Under the pieces are notes generated by a model. That model saw only the letters and a list, made by a program, of their open reading frames with translations. It did not search any database and was not told where the DNA came from. Shown piece after piece: positions 52,601 through 64,000 of a stretch of 64,000 nt of DNA (positions are counted from its first letter, which is position 1; each line of letters starts with the position of its first letter). The translations under genes and the position numbers were made by a program. The DNA is taken from positions 1 through 64,000 of the forward strand of contig NZ_BNBV01000029.1 in the NCBI RefSeq assembly GCF_014656135.1, in the 5' to 3' direction. The DNA is from Streptomyces thermodiastaticus. GTDB lineage: Bacteria > Actinomycetota > Actinomycetes > Streptomycetales > Streptomycetaceae.

Positions 52601-54285
52601 TCGCCGGTGCCTCCGACGACCTGCCCGAGGCGGACGCGGAGGCGCCCAAGGCGTCCCTGCCCGCCCTGCGCGAGGCCTACCGGGCCGCCTCCCAGGTGTA
52701 CGAGAAGGTCGGCGTCGGCGCCGACCTGCGCGCCGAGCAGGCCCGCGCGGAGAGCGACGAGAGCGCCGCCCGCGCCGAACTGGACCGCCTCAGCAACAAG
52801 GTCCGCACCCGCGCCGAACAGCTCCTGCAGTCGCCCGACGGCTCCGACGGCCCGTCCCGGCAGGCCGCCGCCGCCCGCGCGGAGGAACTGGTGCACGTGC
52901 TGGAGGCCCGCATGTCCTCGGCCAGCGAACAGCTCGGCCGGCTGCGCGGCGAGGCCGAGCGGCTGGCACCCGCGGACGGCGAGGGCCACACCGACCTGCC
53001 CGAGGACCTGATCCCCGCCGACGCCGGCCACGCCCAGGCCCTGCTGCGCACCGCCACCGCCGAACTCGCCTCCCGAACCGAGGCCTTGGAGCAGGCCCGG
53101 CAGACCCACCAGGAGCTGCTCGACGCCCACCGGGCCGCCGAGGACGCGGCCGGCGGCTTCGACGAACTCGCCGCGATGCTCCGCGATTCGCTGCGCGATC
53201 CGGCCGGGGAGGAGGAGCAGACCGACCCGGAGCCCTACCCCGGCAGCATGGAGGCGGCCCGGCAGGCGGCCGCCGAGGCCCGCCGCTCGCTGCGCGGCTG
53301 CGCCGCCGACCTGTCGGCCGCCGAGACCGCCGTGCGCGAGGCCGCCGACGTCCTCGTCCGGCACGCCAACTCCGCCCGCTACGAGCAGGTGCGCACCCCC
53401 GCCCGGCAGCAGATCCGCGAACTGCCCGCCTCCGCCCTGCCCGAGCACGCCCAGCGGTGGGCCGACGCCTTCGCACCCCGGCTGCGCGTCCTCACCGACG
53501 AACTCGCCCAGCTGGAACGCAACCGGGACTCGATCGTGGACCGGCTGCGCGGCCTGGTCGAGTCGGCGCTCGCCACGCTCCGCTCCGCCCAGCGCCTGTC
53601 CCGCCTGCCGGAGGGCCTGGGGGAGTGGTCCGGGCAGGAGTTCCTGCGCATCCGCTTCGAGGAACCCGACCAGGCCACCCTCACCGAGCGGCTCGGGGAG
53701 GTCATCGACGAGGCCACCCGCGCCGCCGTGAAGAAGAACTCCGATCTGCGCCGCGACGGCATGTCCCTGCTGCTGCGCGGGGTCGCCGCCGCACTGCGGC
53801 CCAAGGGCGTCGCCGTGGAGATCCTCAAACCGGACGCGGTGCTGCGCGCCGAACGCGTCCCGGTCGGGCAGATGGGCGATGTCTTCTCCGGCGGCCAGCT
53901 GCTCACCGCCGCCATCGCCCTGTACTGCACCATGGCGGCCCTGCGCAGCAACGACCGCGGCCACGACCGGCACCGCCACGCCGGCACCCTGTTCCTGGAC
54001 AACCCCATCGGGCGGGCCAATGCGACGTATCTGCTGGAGCTGCAGCGCGCCGTCGCCGACGCGCTCGGGGTCCAGCTGCTGTACACCACCGGCCTGTTCG
54101 ACACCACGGCGCTGGCGGAATTCCCGCTGGTCATCAGGCTGCGCAACGACGCCGACCTGAGGGCCGGACTGAAGTACATCAGCGTCGAGGAACACCTGCG
54201 TCCCGGCCTGCCGCAGCCGACGCCGGAGGGGCAGGCGGTGCACAGCGAGATCACGGCGACGCGGATGTTCAAACGGCCGGCCTGA
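49615..54285 (+). CDS. Large SMC/RecN-like ATPase (MksB/JetC-like)
   Basis: The 1,556-residue protein has a Walker A near residues 62-75 (FLENGGGKSVLLKLIF). Very long coiled coils rich in Ala, Glu and Arg lie at ~270-640 and ~830-1370. They are interrupted by a globular hinge-like segment (~660-815; VEFLGELGIPALPGWRYLAQA, then RPELVDGVIITDP). The C-terminal head has an ABC signature DVFSGGQLLTAAIALY near 1424 and Walker B TLFLDNPIGRANATYLLE near 1460. This is the order of SMC/MukB/JetC proteins, whose heads join on ATP binding to load DNA. It is the third gene of the operon; a hairpin follows. A JetD-type toprim nuclease is not encoded next to it. Confidence 0.85.
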   Translation: MYELSRVRLYSIGPAGARYADTVLDLRGVGEPVPEPAPTQGEFFEEEPAGPPRRPAPAGVLFLENGGGKSVLLKLIFSVMLPGHRNTLGGASSGVLRKFLLADDCGHVALEWQHVQTGECVVVGKVSEWRGRQISTDPRKFAEAWYSFRPGPGLTLDNLPVAEATSIRPPAEGTSGAKGRRRTMKGFRDALTEAGKAYPHLQVHWEEIHERWTEHLGELGLDPELFRYQREMNADEGEAAGLFAVKKDSDFTDLLLRAVTDTRDTDGLADLVSGFADKLGRRAELIAEKDFTAGSVELLGRVVDADQARARARDVHAGAERRTRTLARRLSARAAQERARAADLAQRVTAAAHAVTDCESARERSALISAELAYRHASLALAAAEKAAAAQKKELAEARTLHSAWQAAEAVLRHRAAADRVARVSAAIQEAERDAAPALAARTEAAVDLVRALHAAAEEAEALANEGEERSAQLQELSESAHRDATAAATEAQRARSEAEHLRQRLAEVEQETADAVRAGWLDDSAPDADPARAALAASDAEQTAVAAFDEAREAARTAGERAREAAAEASRAELIDARAAAAAAAAERDHDAERRTAEALATEERLAELLGLPSAAARVTVPGPRPASDDADGTGAPGAASPNAPEAAARPRTEGPLTAEDLDRYAEELRALLDDAVASAERQLFDLRTAAADDARILGALGDGGLLPPSPDVLATVEFLGELGIPALPGWRYLAQAVDPADHARVLAARPELVDGVIITDPDTHARAREALADAALLPRSAVAVGTAAALLAPAPETGSGEGEVFLVPPNPAMHDELAADEERQALRARAAERDEEIRRLAARLGKDRELSARLASWRAGCPAGRLAELAEAVRAARRFAEEAEAELAEARAALTEAEEAAAEAARLRDERQETAQQARRAAAALSGLASRLRERAGWQARLREAAAEAAEAEARAQACLERARAADEDRRAAQRAADDARRTARALRAERSEIAGASDDLPEADAEAPKASLPALREAYRAASQVYEKVGVGADLRAEQARAESDESAARAELDRLSNKVRTRAEQLLQSPDGSDGPSRQAAAARAEELVHVLEARMSSASEQLGRLRGEAERLAPADGEGHTDLPEDLIPADAGHAQALLRTATAELASRTEALEQARQTHQELLDAHRAAEDAAGGFDELAAMLRDSLRDPAGEEEQTDPEPYPGSMEAARQAAAEARRSLRGCAADLSAAETAVREAADVLVRHANSARYEQVRTPARQQIRELPASALPEHAQRWADAFAPRLRVLTDELAQLERNRDSIVDRLRGLVESALATLRSAQRLSRLPEGLGEWSGQEFLRIRFEEPDQATLTERLGEVIDEATRAAVKKNSDLRRDGMSLLLRGVAAALRPKGVAVEILKPDAVLRAERVPVGQMGDVFSGGQLLTAAIALYCTMAALRSNDRGHDRHRHAGTLFLDNPIGRANATYLLELQRAVADALGVQLLYTTGLFDTTALAEFPLVIRLRNDADLRAGLKYISVEEHLRPGLPQPTPEGQAVHSEITATRMFKRPA

Positions 54286-54607
54286 TCGCCTGATCCCGGG
54301 CCCGCCCAGCGGAGGCCGGACGGTTCGGGCGAGTTCAGTGCCGTGGTGTGATGCCGGCCTTCATGACCCGCAGGGGTCGTGGAGGCCGGCGCCGTGCCGT
54401 AGTCCCCCGGGGACGGCGTTCGGGGCACAGCGGTCGAGCGGTCGGAGAGGACGTCGCCGGGCTGGGAAGTCCGGGTGCGGAAGACACCCCTGCCAGGCCG
54501 GGGCGCGGCGGATCACGTCGACGGCCCGCCGCCGGAGCCCGGGCCGTTCCTGGCACGGCAGGGCCGCTCGGCCGCCGCCGGACGCCCGGCCGGGCCCAGT
54601 ACGGGCG
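54286..54607. other. Intergenic stretch after the SMC-like gene
   Basis: A weak hairpin, CCGGCCT (54277-54283) with AGGCCGG (54313-54319), straddles the end of the SMC gene and may end its transcript. Nothing else is recognisable between it and the convergent membrane-protein gene. Confidence 0.4.
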
Positions 54608-55036
54608 TCACGGGTGCGACAGCTGCTCCGAGCCGCCCCTGCGGCGCATGCGTGCCTCGGCGCGCGCGGCGGCCTTCGCCTCCCGCCGGGCCCGGCGCCG
54701 TTCGCGCCGCAGGGCCCGCGCGGTGCTGCGCGGCGTCGAGACCACGCCGCCGCGCTGCACCCACACCTGCCGGGTCACCCAGACGTCCAGCACCGCCCAG
54801 GTCGCCACCACCGTGCCGGCCACGGCGAACAGGACCATGGGGAAGGCCAGCCAGGACCCCGCCATCGTCAGCAGGAACGCGGTCACGGCGAGCACGAGCG
54901 TCACGGCGACGATCAGCACCGCCCGCACGGCCGCCTCGCGCACGGGATCGGGCAGCCTGGGCCGCCGCGCGGGCTCCTCCACCCACAGGGGTCTGCGCGG
55001 ACCGGGGCGGTCCGCCTGCTGTGGTGTGCCCCTCAT
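54608..55036 (-). CDS. Hypothetical two-helix membrane protein
   Basis: The 142-residue protein starts at ATG 55036 with GAGGGAC upstream. It has a proline/arginine-rich cytoplasmic N-terminus (residues ~1-35). Two membrane helices follow at ~37-60 (AVRAVLIVAVTLVLAVTAFLL) and ~65-88 (FPMVLFAVAGTVVATWAVLDV), then a strongly basic Ala/Arg C-terminal tail. Its function is unknown. It is convergent with the SMC operon and divergent from the conservon, so it is probably not part of either. Confidence 0.6.
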   Translation of the reverse strand: MRGTPQQADRPGPRRPLWVEEPARRPRLPDPVREAAVRAVLIVAVTLVLAVTAFLLTMAGSWLAFPMVLFAVAGTVVATWAVLDVWVTRQVWVQRGGVVSTPRSTARALRRERRRARREAKAAARAEARMRRRGGSEQLSHP

Positions 55037-55476
55037 GTGTCCCTCCCCGCTGCCGGCACCGCCCGCCCCCCGGGTGTCCCCGTACCGGCTACCTCGTGAC
55101 TGCCCGCCACGCACCGCTTCACGCCTGTGCACCGGCCGGTACCACGCCCCGCCGCGGTGACTCCGCGCGTCCCGGTGTGCCCTGGACCGTCCCGGTGCGC
55201 CATCGACAAGGACGCACGGCAGGCCGTGAAGATTCCCGCCCGCCGGAACATACCGGACCCTCACCCGCCGAACCCCTCACCAGGGCATCCGTCCGGTACA
55301 TCCCCCTTCCGGCCGAGACATCCGTCGTACCGGGACGACTCGACCCGGTCGCGACCGAGAACGGACGTTTGCGTTCCGGTCGGCTCTTCGAATAATCCGG
55401 TGGTCGGTAGTAGGCTCGCGCCGTTTCGTGACGCACAGGTACACCCCCGGCCCAAGGGGGCGAGCTGGGGGAGGCC
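55037..55476. other. Divergent promoter region of the conservon
   Basis: A TTCGAA...TAGGCT pair (55387-55392 and 55411-55416, 18-base spacing) lies 60-90 bases before cvnA and may be its promoter. No gene is supported in this 440-base gap. Confidence 0.45.
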
Positions 55477-58209
55477 ATGCGCTTTCGCGGGAAGTCCATC
55501 CGCAGGAAGATCGTGGCGCTGCTGCTCGTGCCGCTGCTGTCGCTGACCGTCGTCTGGGCCTTCGCGACCGTGATCACCGGACGCCAGGCGGCCCGGCTTC
55601 TCGCCACCTCGTCCGTGACGGAACAGGTCGCCCGCCCCACCGGGGACACCGTCCGCGTCCTGCAGCAGGAACGCCGCCGCACCCTCGTCCACCTCGCCGG
55701 CCCCGGTGACTCCGGCGCCCTCACCGCGTTGCGCCGCAGCCGCGCCGCCACCGACGAGGCCGTCGCACAGCTGCGCCGCGACGCCCGGAACCCGGAGGTC
55801 CGCGACGCGCTGGGCACCGGCGGCGCAGGACGCCTGACCGCCGCGATCGACGCCCTGAACGGCCTGGACGACCTGCGCCGCAGCGTCGACGACCGCGCCG
55901 TCGACCGCGCCCAGGCCCTGGACCTGTACAACCGCCTGGTCGACCCCTGCTTCGACCTGCTCGCCGGGCTGCACGTCACCGACGACGCCCGCCTCGCCCG
56001 CGAGTACCACGCGCTGGTCGACCTCGGCCGCGCCCGCGAGCTGCTCTCCCGCGAGGACGCGGTGCTCGGCTCCGCCCTGGTCACCGGCACCCTCACCCGT
56101 GACGAAAGCCGTGCCGTGGCCGAACTCGTCGCCCAGCGATCCCTGCTGTACGACGTCAGCCTGCCGCTGCTGCCGGCCTCGGAACGCGAGCGCTACCAGC
56201 GTTTCTGGGCCGACGCCTCCTCCGCCCCGGTGCGCGCCGCCGAGCAGGCGGCCGCCAAGGCCGGCTCCGGACCGCCCCGGGGAGTGACGGCGAAGAGCTG
56301 GGACGCCGCCGCCGCGAACGCCCTCGGCGACCTGTCCGCCCTCGGCGAACAGTCCGCGGACCGCTACGAGGACCGCGTCCGCCCGGTCGAGACCAGGATC
56401 GTCCTGAAGGCCGCCGTCTCCGGCGTGCTCGGTCTGCTGACCCTGCTGCTCTCCCTGCTGGTGTCCGTGCGCATCGGCCGCGACCTGATCCGCGACCTCA
56501 AGCAGCTGCGCGCCCAGGCCCACGAGGCCGCCTCCGTCCGCCTTCCCGGGGTGATGCGCCGCCTGTCGGCCGGTGAACAGGTCGACGTCGCCACCGAGGT
56601 GCCGCAGCTCACCTACGACCGGAACGAGATCGGCGAGGTCGCCCAGGCCGTCGACACCCTGCACCGGGCCGCCGTCGAGGCCGCCGCGAAACAAGCCGAA
56701 CTCCGCGTCGGCCTCTCCCAGGTCTTCGTCAACCTCGCCCGCCGCAGCCAGGTGCTGCTGCACCGCCAGCTCGCCCTCCTCGACGCCATGGAACGCCGCA
56801 CCGAGGACACCGAGGAACTGGCCGACCTGTTCCGCCTCGACCATCTGACCACCCGCATGCGCCGGCACGCCGAGGGCCTGGTGATCCTCTCCGGCGCCGC
56901 ACCGACCCGGCAGTGGCGCCGGCCCGTGCAGCTCATGGACGTCGTCCGCGCCGCCGTCGCCGAGGTCGAGGACTACGAACGCGTCGAGGTCCGCCGGCTG
57001 CCGCGCGTCGCCGTCACCGGCCCGGCGGTCGGCGACCTGACCCATCTGCTCGCCGAACTCCTGGAGAACGCCACGGTGTTCTCCCCGCCGCACACGGCCG
57101 TGCAGGTCCTCGGCGAACGGGTCCCCAGCGGTTTCGGCCTGAAGATCCACGACCGGGGCCTGGGCATGCCGCCCGAGGCCCTGCTGGAAGCCAACCTCCG
57201 GCTCGCCGAGACCCCGGAGTTCGAACCGTCCCAGACCGACCGGCTCGGCCTGTTCGTGGTCAGCCGCCTGGCCCGGCGGCAGAACGTCCGCGTCTCCCTC
57301 CAGCCGTCCCCCTACGGCGGCATCACCGCGGTCGTGCTCATCCCCGACACGCTGCTGACGGACGACGTCCCCGACACCAACGGCGTCGGCTTCCGCCTCG
57401 ACCGGCCCCGGATCAGCGGGAAGAAGGAGCCGGAGGACCGCCGCGGCACGGAGCGGGCCGAGGTCCCCGCACGGCTGCCCCGGCTGCCGGAGGAGCCGGG
57501 GCAGCCGGGGGACGCCGAGGCGCCGTCCGGCGCGGACGCCGAGGAGCAGGCCCCGGCCGCCCCCGGCGAGCGGGACGCCGCAGCAGGATCGTTCCGCCCG
57601 CGCCCCGCCCCCGCCCGGCCCCGTACGGACACCAAGGACACGGGGAACGACGGGGACGAGGCACCCGGCCGGCCGGTGCCGCTGCCCCGCAGGCGCCGGA
57701 CGCCGAAGCTGGTCAGCTCGCACGGCCGCCCGGTCGCCGAGCAGCCCACACCCTCCGGCCGCGAGCCGGGCGACGCGCCGCGCTCCCCGGGCGACAGCGG
57801 TACGGAACCGGCACCGCTGCCCGCCCTGCCGCGCCGCCGCCGCAGCACGTCAGCCGGGGCACCGGAGGGGCCCTCCCGGGCCACGCCCGGGGAGCGGGAC
57901 CAGCCGGCCGCCCCGGCAACCGCCGGGTCCGGGCCCGCCCGGACCCCCGCCGCCGAGGACGGCGAACCCGCCGCCCGGCCGCTGCCCCGGCGGGTGCGGC
58001 AGGCGAGCCTCGCGAAGCGGCTCCAGCAGACTCCGCAACGGCGCACCGCCCGCCAGGCCGATCCGGCCGAACGGGACGCCGAACAGGTCCGCGCCCGCAT
58101 GGCCTCGCTCCAGCGGGGCTGGCAGCGCGGCCGGCAGGAGAACGCCACGGGCGACGACGCCCGCGACGACAGCACAGCACCAGGAACGACTAAGGGGGAC
58201 GGTCGATGA
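55477..58209 (+). CDS. cvnA: Conservon sensor kinase-like protein CvnA
   Basis: The 910-residue membrane protein has a transmembrane helix near 11-30, a ~270-residue extracellular nitrate/nitrite-sensor-like helical domain, and a second helix (~307-330). A HAMP linker follows, then a DHp-like helix with His in QVLLHRQLALLDAM (~428). An HATPase domain shows ELLENATVFSPPH (~525) and the G-box DRGLGMPPEAL (~558). The last ~270 residues are low-complexity with several P-L-P-x-x-R(R) repeats ending in RRVRQASLAKRLQQ. In conservons, this membrane kinase-like protein gathers CvnB, C and D into a G-protein-like complex. Its stop overlaps the start of cvnB. Confidence 0.92.
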   Translation: MRFRGKSIRRKIVALLLVPLLSLTVVWAFATVITGRQAARLLATSSVTEQVARPTGDTVRVLQQERRRTLVHLAGPGDSGALTALRRSRAATDEAVAQLRRDARNPEVRDALGTGGAGRLTAAIDALNGLDDLRRSVDDRAVDRAQALDLYNRLVDPCFDLLAGLHVTDDARLAREYHALVDLGRARELLSREDAVLGSALVTGTLTRDESRAVAELVAQRSLLYDVSLPLLPASERERYQRFWADASSAPVRAAEQAAAKAGSGPPRGVTAKSWDAAAANALGDLSALGEQSADRYEDRVRPVETRIVLKAAVSGVLGLLTLLLSLLVSVRIGRDLIRDLKQLRAQAHEAASVRLPGVMRRLSAGEQVDVATEVPQLTYDRNEIGEVAQAVDTLHRAAVEAAAKQAELRVGLSQVFVNLARRSQVLLHRQLALLDAMERRTEDTEELADLFRLDHLTTRMRRHAEGLVILSGAAPTRQWRRPVQLMDVVRAAVAEVEDYERVEVRRLPRVAVTGPAVGDLTHLLAELLENATVFSPPHTAVQVLGERVPSGFGLKIHDRGLGMPPEALLEANLRLAETPEFEPSQTDRLGLFVVSRLARRQNVRVSLQPSPYGGITAVVLIPDTLLTDDVPDTNGVGFRLDRPRISGKKEPEDRRGTERAEVPARLPRLPEEPGQPGDAEAPSGADAEEQAPAAPGERDAAAGSFRPRPAPARPRTDTKDTGNDGDEAPGRPVPLPRRRRTPKLVSSHGRPVAEQPTPSGREPGDAPRSPGDSGTEPAPLPALPRRRRSTSAGAPEGPSRATPGERDQPAAPATAGSGPARTPAAEDGEPAARPLPRRVRQASLAKRLQQTPQRRTARQADPAERDAEQVRARMASLQRGWQRGRQENATGDDARDDSTAPGTTKGDGR

Positions 58210-58640
58210 CCGCACCGAAGGCGACCGGCCAGACCGCGACCGACAAGAAGGAGCTGAACTGGCTCCTGGACGACCTCGTGGAACGGGTCGCGAGCATCCG
58301 CAAGGCCATGGTCCTGTCCAGCGACGGCCTGCCGACGGGCGTGTCCAAGGACCTCACCCGCGAGGACAGCGAACACCTGGCCGCGGTGGCCTCCGGCTTC
58401 CACAGCCTCGCCAAGGGAGTGGGCCGGCACTTCGACGCCGGCGGGGTCCGCCAGACGGTCGTCGAACTCGACGAGGCCTTCCTGTTCGTCACGGCCGCCG
58501 GCGACGGCAGCTGCCTGGCCGTGCTGTCGGAGGCCGAGGCGGACATCGGCCAGATCGCCTACGAGATGACCCTCCTGGTCAAGCGGGTCGGCGCGCACCT
58601 GGGGTCCGCCCCGCGCACCGACCTGCCCTCCGCCGGGTAG
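58206..58640 (+). CDS. cvnB: Conservon roadblock/LC7-domain protein CvnB
   Basis: The 144-residue protein starts MTAPKATGQTATDKKELNW and consists of a single roadblock/LC7 (longin-like) domain (LLDDLVERVASIRKAMVLSSDGLP, ending AYEMTLLVKRVGAHL). Roadblock proteins act as GTPase partners or regulators for CvnD. The ATGA overlap with cvnA shows translational coupling. cvnC follows after nine bases. Confidence 0.95.
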   Translation: MTAPKATGQTATDKKELNWLLDDLVERVASIRKAMVLSSDGLPTGVSKDLTREDSEHLAAVASGFHSLAKGVGRHFDAGGVRQTVVELDEAFLFVTAAGDGSCLAVLSEAEADIGQIAYEMTLLVKRVGAHLGSAPRTDLPSAG

Positions 58641-58649
58641 TGGGAAGGC

Positions 58650-59045
58650 ATGAGCACGGACGGTCAGGCAGGACACCACTGGTTCGACGACGAGGCCGGA
58701 CCGGTGGTCCGCCCTTACGCCATGACGCGGGGGCGCACCAGCCACGCTGCCCAGCACCGCCTGGACCTGATCGCGGTGGTCGTCACCGAACCCGGCGCGG
58801 ACGACCCGGACACGGACGACGCGCTGTCCCCGGAGCACGTGGAGATCATCGAACGGTGCCGCGACACCCCGCAGACGGTCGCCGAACTGGCCGCGGACCT
58901 CGATCTGCCCGTCGGCGTGGTCCGCGTGCTCGTCGGTGACCTGATGGACCAGGAGTACGTGTACGTCAACCGCCCCGTACCGCCTGCGGAACTGGTGGAC
59001 GAGAGTATTCTGCGCGATGTGATCAACGGCCTGCGGGCGCTGTGA
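58650..59045 (+). CDS. cvnC: Conservon DUF742 protein CvnC
   Basis: The 131-residue protein has a DUF742 fold with a C-terminal winged-helix ([23 protein letters not shown], residues ~75-100) and begins [13 protein letters not shown] after an acidic N-terminal stretch. DUF742 proteins are the third member of conservons and link the kinase-like sensor to the GTPase. ATG 58650 follows GGGAAGGC. In other conservons cvnD comes next; here a hydantoinase-type gene intervenes. Confidence 0.94.
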   Translation: MSTDGQAGHHWFDDEAGPVVRPYAMTRGRTSHAAQHRLDLIAVVVTEPGADDPDTDDALSPEHVEIIERCRDTPQTVAELAADLDLPVGVVRVLVGDLMDQEYVYVNRPVPPAELVDESILRDVINGLRAL

Positions 59046-59073
59046 GCGGCACGCACGGAAGCGGGGTAGCGAC

Positions 59074-62676
<3,603 letters not shown>

Positions 62677-62693
62677 GCAGGAGAGACACATCG

Positions 62694-63302
62694 ATGATCC
62701 GCGGGCGTTCCGAGGCGGGCAAGCCGCCCATCGAGCCGGTCACGCTCAAGATCCTGGTGGCCGGTGGCTTCGGCGTGGGCAAGACCACCTTCGTCGGCGC
62801 GGTCAGCGAGATCAGGCCGCTGCGCACCGAGGAGGTGCTCACCGAGGCGGGCCGCCCGGTCGACGACGTCACCGGAGTGGAGGGCAAGCGGACCACCACG
62901 GTCGCACTGGACTTCGGGCGGATCACGCTGCGCGAGGACCTGGTGCTGTATCTGTTCGGCACCCCGGGCCAGGAGCGGTTCTGGTTCATGTGGGAGGAGC
63001 TGACCGAGGGGGCGCTCGGCGCGGTGGTGCTGGCCGACACCCGCCGGCTGGAAGGCTGCTTCCCGGCCGTCGACTACTGCGAACGGCGCTCCATCCCGTT
63101 CGTGGTGGGCGTCAACTGCTTCGAGGGGGCCGTCCGCTACCCGGTCGAGGACGTCCGCGAGGCCCTCGACCTGGACCCGTCGATCCCGGTGGTGCTGTGC
63201 GACGCACGCGAGCGGGAGTCGGTCAAGCAGGTCCTGGCCGCGGTCGTCCAGCACGCCCGGCATCACGCGGCGGCCGCGGGCCGGCGCCAGGTCACCACCT
63301 GA
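62694..63302 (+). CDS. cvnD: Conservon small GTPase CvnD
   Basis: The 202-residue protein is an ATP/GTP-binding CvnD of the MglA/Ras-like type. The P-loop is in VAGGFGVGKTTFVGAVSEI (residues ~23-40), switch-I-like TTTVALDFG (~67), and the G3 motif FGTPGQERFWFM (~89). The N/TKXD motif is replaced by VGVNCFEG, as usual in CvnD. ATG 62694 has CAGGAGAG upstream. It follows the hydantoinase gene by 17 bases, completing a CvnA-B-C-[hydantoinase]-D operon. Confidence 0.94.
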   Translation: MIRGRSEAGKPPIEPVTLKILVAGGFGVGKTTFVGAVSEIRPLRTEEVLTEAGRPVDDVTGVEGKRTTTVALDFGRITLREDLVLYLFGTPGQERFWFMWEELTEGALGAVVLADTRRLEGCFPAVDYCERRSIPFVVGVNCFEGAVRYPVEDVREALDLDPSIPVVLCDARERESVKQVLAAVVQHARHHAAAAGRRQVTT

Positions 63303-63392
63303 GACGAGGACACCGGGACGGTCGCCGGCGGGGGCCGCGCCGTCCCGGTGGATCTTCCGGGCGGTCCCCCGCACCCGATACATGTAGGAGAC

Positions 63393-64000
63393 ATGACATC
63401 TCTGACCCGTCTCCTGCGCGCCGCGGTCACCGCCGCCGCCGCGCTGCTGGCCCTCACCACCGCCTCCGCCACCGCGTCCGCCGCCCCGCAGCATCACGAC
63501 GGCCCGCGGGCACCCGGTGACTTCGTCGCGCTCAGCAGCGTCGACCCGACGATCATCCAGGAGATCCGCTACTTCACCCCGCACAACTTCGTCGGCGAAC
63601 GCATCGACGGCTACCGGCAGCCGCTGTGCATCCTGACCCGCCCCGCCGCCGAGGCCCTGCACCGCGCCCAGCGGCAGCTGCTGCGCCAGGGCTACTCGCT
63701 GAAGGTCTACGACTGCTACCGGCCGCAGCGCGCCGTCGACCACTTCGTCCGCTGGGCCGAGGACCTCGGCGACCAGAAGATGAAGGACGAGTTCTACCCG
63801 CGCGTGGACAAGACCCGCCTGTTCGAGGACGGCTACATCGCGGAGAAGTCCGGCCACAGCCGCGGCTCGACGGCGGACCTGACGATCGTCCCGCTCCCGG
63901 CCCGGCCGACCCGCCCCTACGTCCCCGGACAGCCCCTCGTGCCCTGCTACGCGCCCCAGGACGAGCGCTTCGAGGACAACTCCCTGGACATGGGTACCGG
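63393..64000 (+). CDS. Secreted VanX-like D-Ala-D-Ala dipeptidase (partial, window end)
   Basis: The gene begins with ATG at 63393 after TAGGAGAC. A Sec signal peptide spans residues ~1-30 (LRAAVTAAAALLALTTASATASA). The mature part matches M15D peptidases: VDPTIIQEIRYFTPHNFVG, YSLKVYDCYRPQRAV, and the zinc motif SGHSRGSTADLTI near 152 with the His and Asp ligands present. The second His and the C-terminus lie outside the window. The enzyme splits D-alanyl-D-alanine dipeptides outside the membrane and acts in peptidoglycan recycling. VanX itself is cytoplasmic, so the signal peptide points to a non-resistance role. Confidence 0.88.
   Translation, partial: MTSLTRLLRAAVTAAAALLALTTASATASAAPQHHDGPRAPGDFVALSSVDPTIIQEIRYFTPHNFVGERIDGYRQPLCILTRPAAEALHRAQRQLLRQGYSLKVYDCYRPQRAVDHFVRWAEDLGDQKMKDEFYPRVDKTRLFEDGYIAEKSGHSRGSTADLTIVPLPARPTRPYVPGQPLVPCYAPQDERFEDNSLDMGT

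Noticed and set aside
49588-54243. A 1,551-residue open frame antisense to the SMC-like gene
   Set aside because: It is a GC-bias shadow: Gly/Val/Leu-rich, without domains, and opposite a gene with Walker, signature and hinge motifs.
54608-55036. JetD-like nuclease for the SMC operon
   Set aside because: The adjacent gene encodes a two-helix membrane protein on the opposite strand with no toprim motif.

Overview
The window is high-GC actinobacterial DNA, almost certainly from a Streptomyces chromosome. Codon third positions are strongly G/C and GTG starts and short overlaps (ATGA, GTGA) are frequent. Most of the gene order from about 8.9 kb onward matches, from memory, the Streptomyces core region around rib-his, rbpA and smeA-sffA. 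Typical Streptomyces features are present: FxsA, RbpA, SmeA/SffA, a CebR box, a candidate DasR box, and a conservon. No tRNA, rRNA or CRISPR array was seen.

Layout. (1) 1-8877 is an accessory, partly degenerate segment. It holds the end of an IS element, an AT-richer orphan Rhs C-terminal toxin with a likely immunity gene, and relics of HxlR, LysR, SDR and Na+/H+ antiporter genes. It also holds a STAS protein and a three-gene cluster in which a stand-alone small protein and the N-terminus of a long TPR protein share an R-x4-H (HEPN-like) motif and flank an HTH-transmembrane protein. (2) 8878-14438: a thioesterase, a divergent MFS/ROK pair with a palindromic operator, and an MDR oxidoreductase/SnoaL operon with a divergent LysR regulator. 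(3) 14547-19603: an FMN riboswitch controlling ribE-ribM-ribBA-ribH, then hisE-hisG and a PH-like membrane protein. (4) 19604-28949: a structured leader before two CNNM/CorC cation-transport proteins, then a CbxX-type AAA ATPase, a uridine kinase-like protein, a Tat-exported C39-like protein with an upstream DasR-like site, and a CebR-box GH5 cellulase. (5) 29180-36105: acyl-CoA dehydrogenase, Lrp regulator, amidohydrolase, ppm1, fxsA and rbpA, the last with a textbook SigR promoter. (6) 36443-45912: a GDPD/YczE operon divergent from a MocR regulator, smeA-sffA (sporulation septum DNA translocase), ankyrin and HEAT repeat proteins, and an alcohol dehydrogenase/TetR pair with two palindromes. 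(7) 46212-54285: a GntR regulator, then a three-gene operon encoding an SMC-like ATPase with kleisin-like and winged-helix (kite-like) partners. It resembles Mks/Wadjet JetABC, but no JetD nuclease is adjacent. (8) 55036-63302: a conservon (sensor kinase-like CvnA, roadblock CvnB, DUF742 CvnC, GTPase CvnD) interrupted between cvnC and cvnD by a 1,200-residue hydantoinase/5-oxoprolinase-type fusion. The window ends inside a VanX-like dipeptidase.

The best candidates for little-described biology are the HEPN-like/TPR/HTH-TM cluster (4003-8222), the JetD-less SMC operon (47026-54285), the hydantoinase-containing conservon, and several small regulatory elements: leader ORFs and an anti-Shine-Dalgarno element downstream of the FMN riboswitch. 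All functional assignments come from reading the sequence and from recalled family knowledge; no searches were run.
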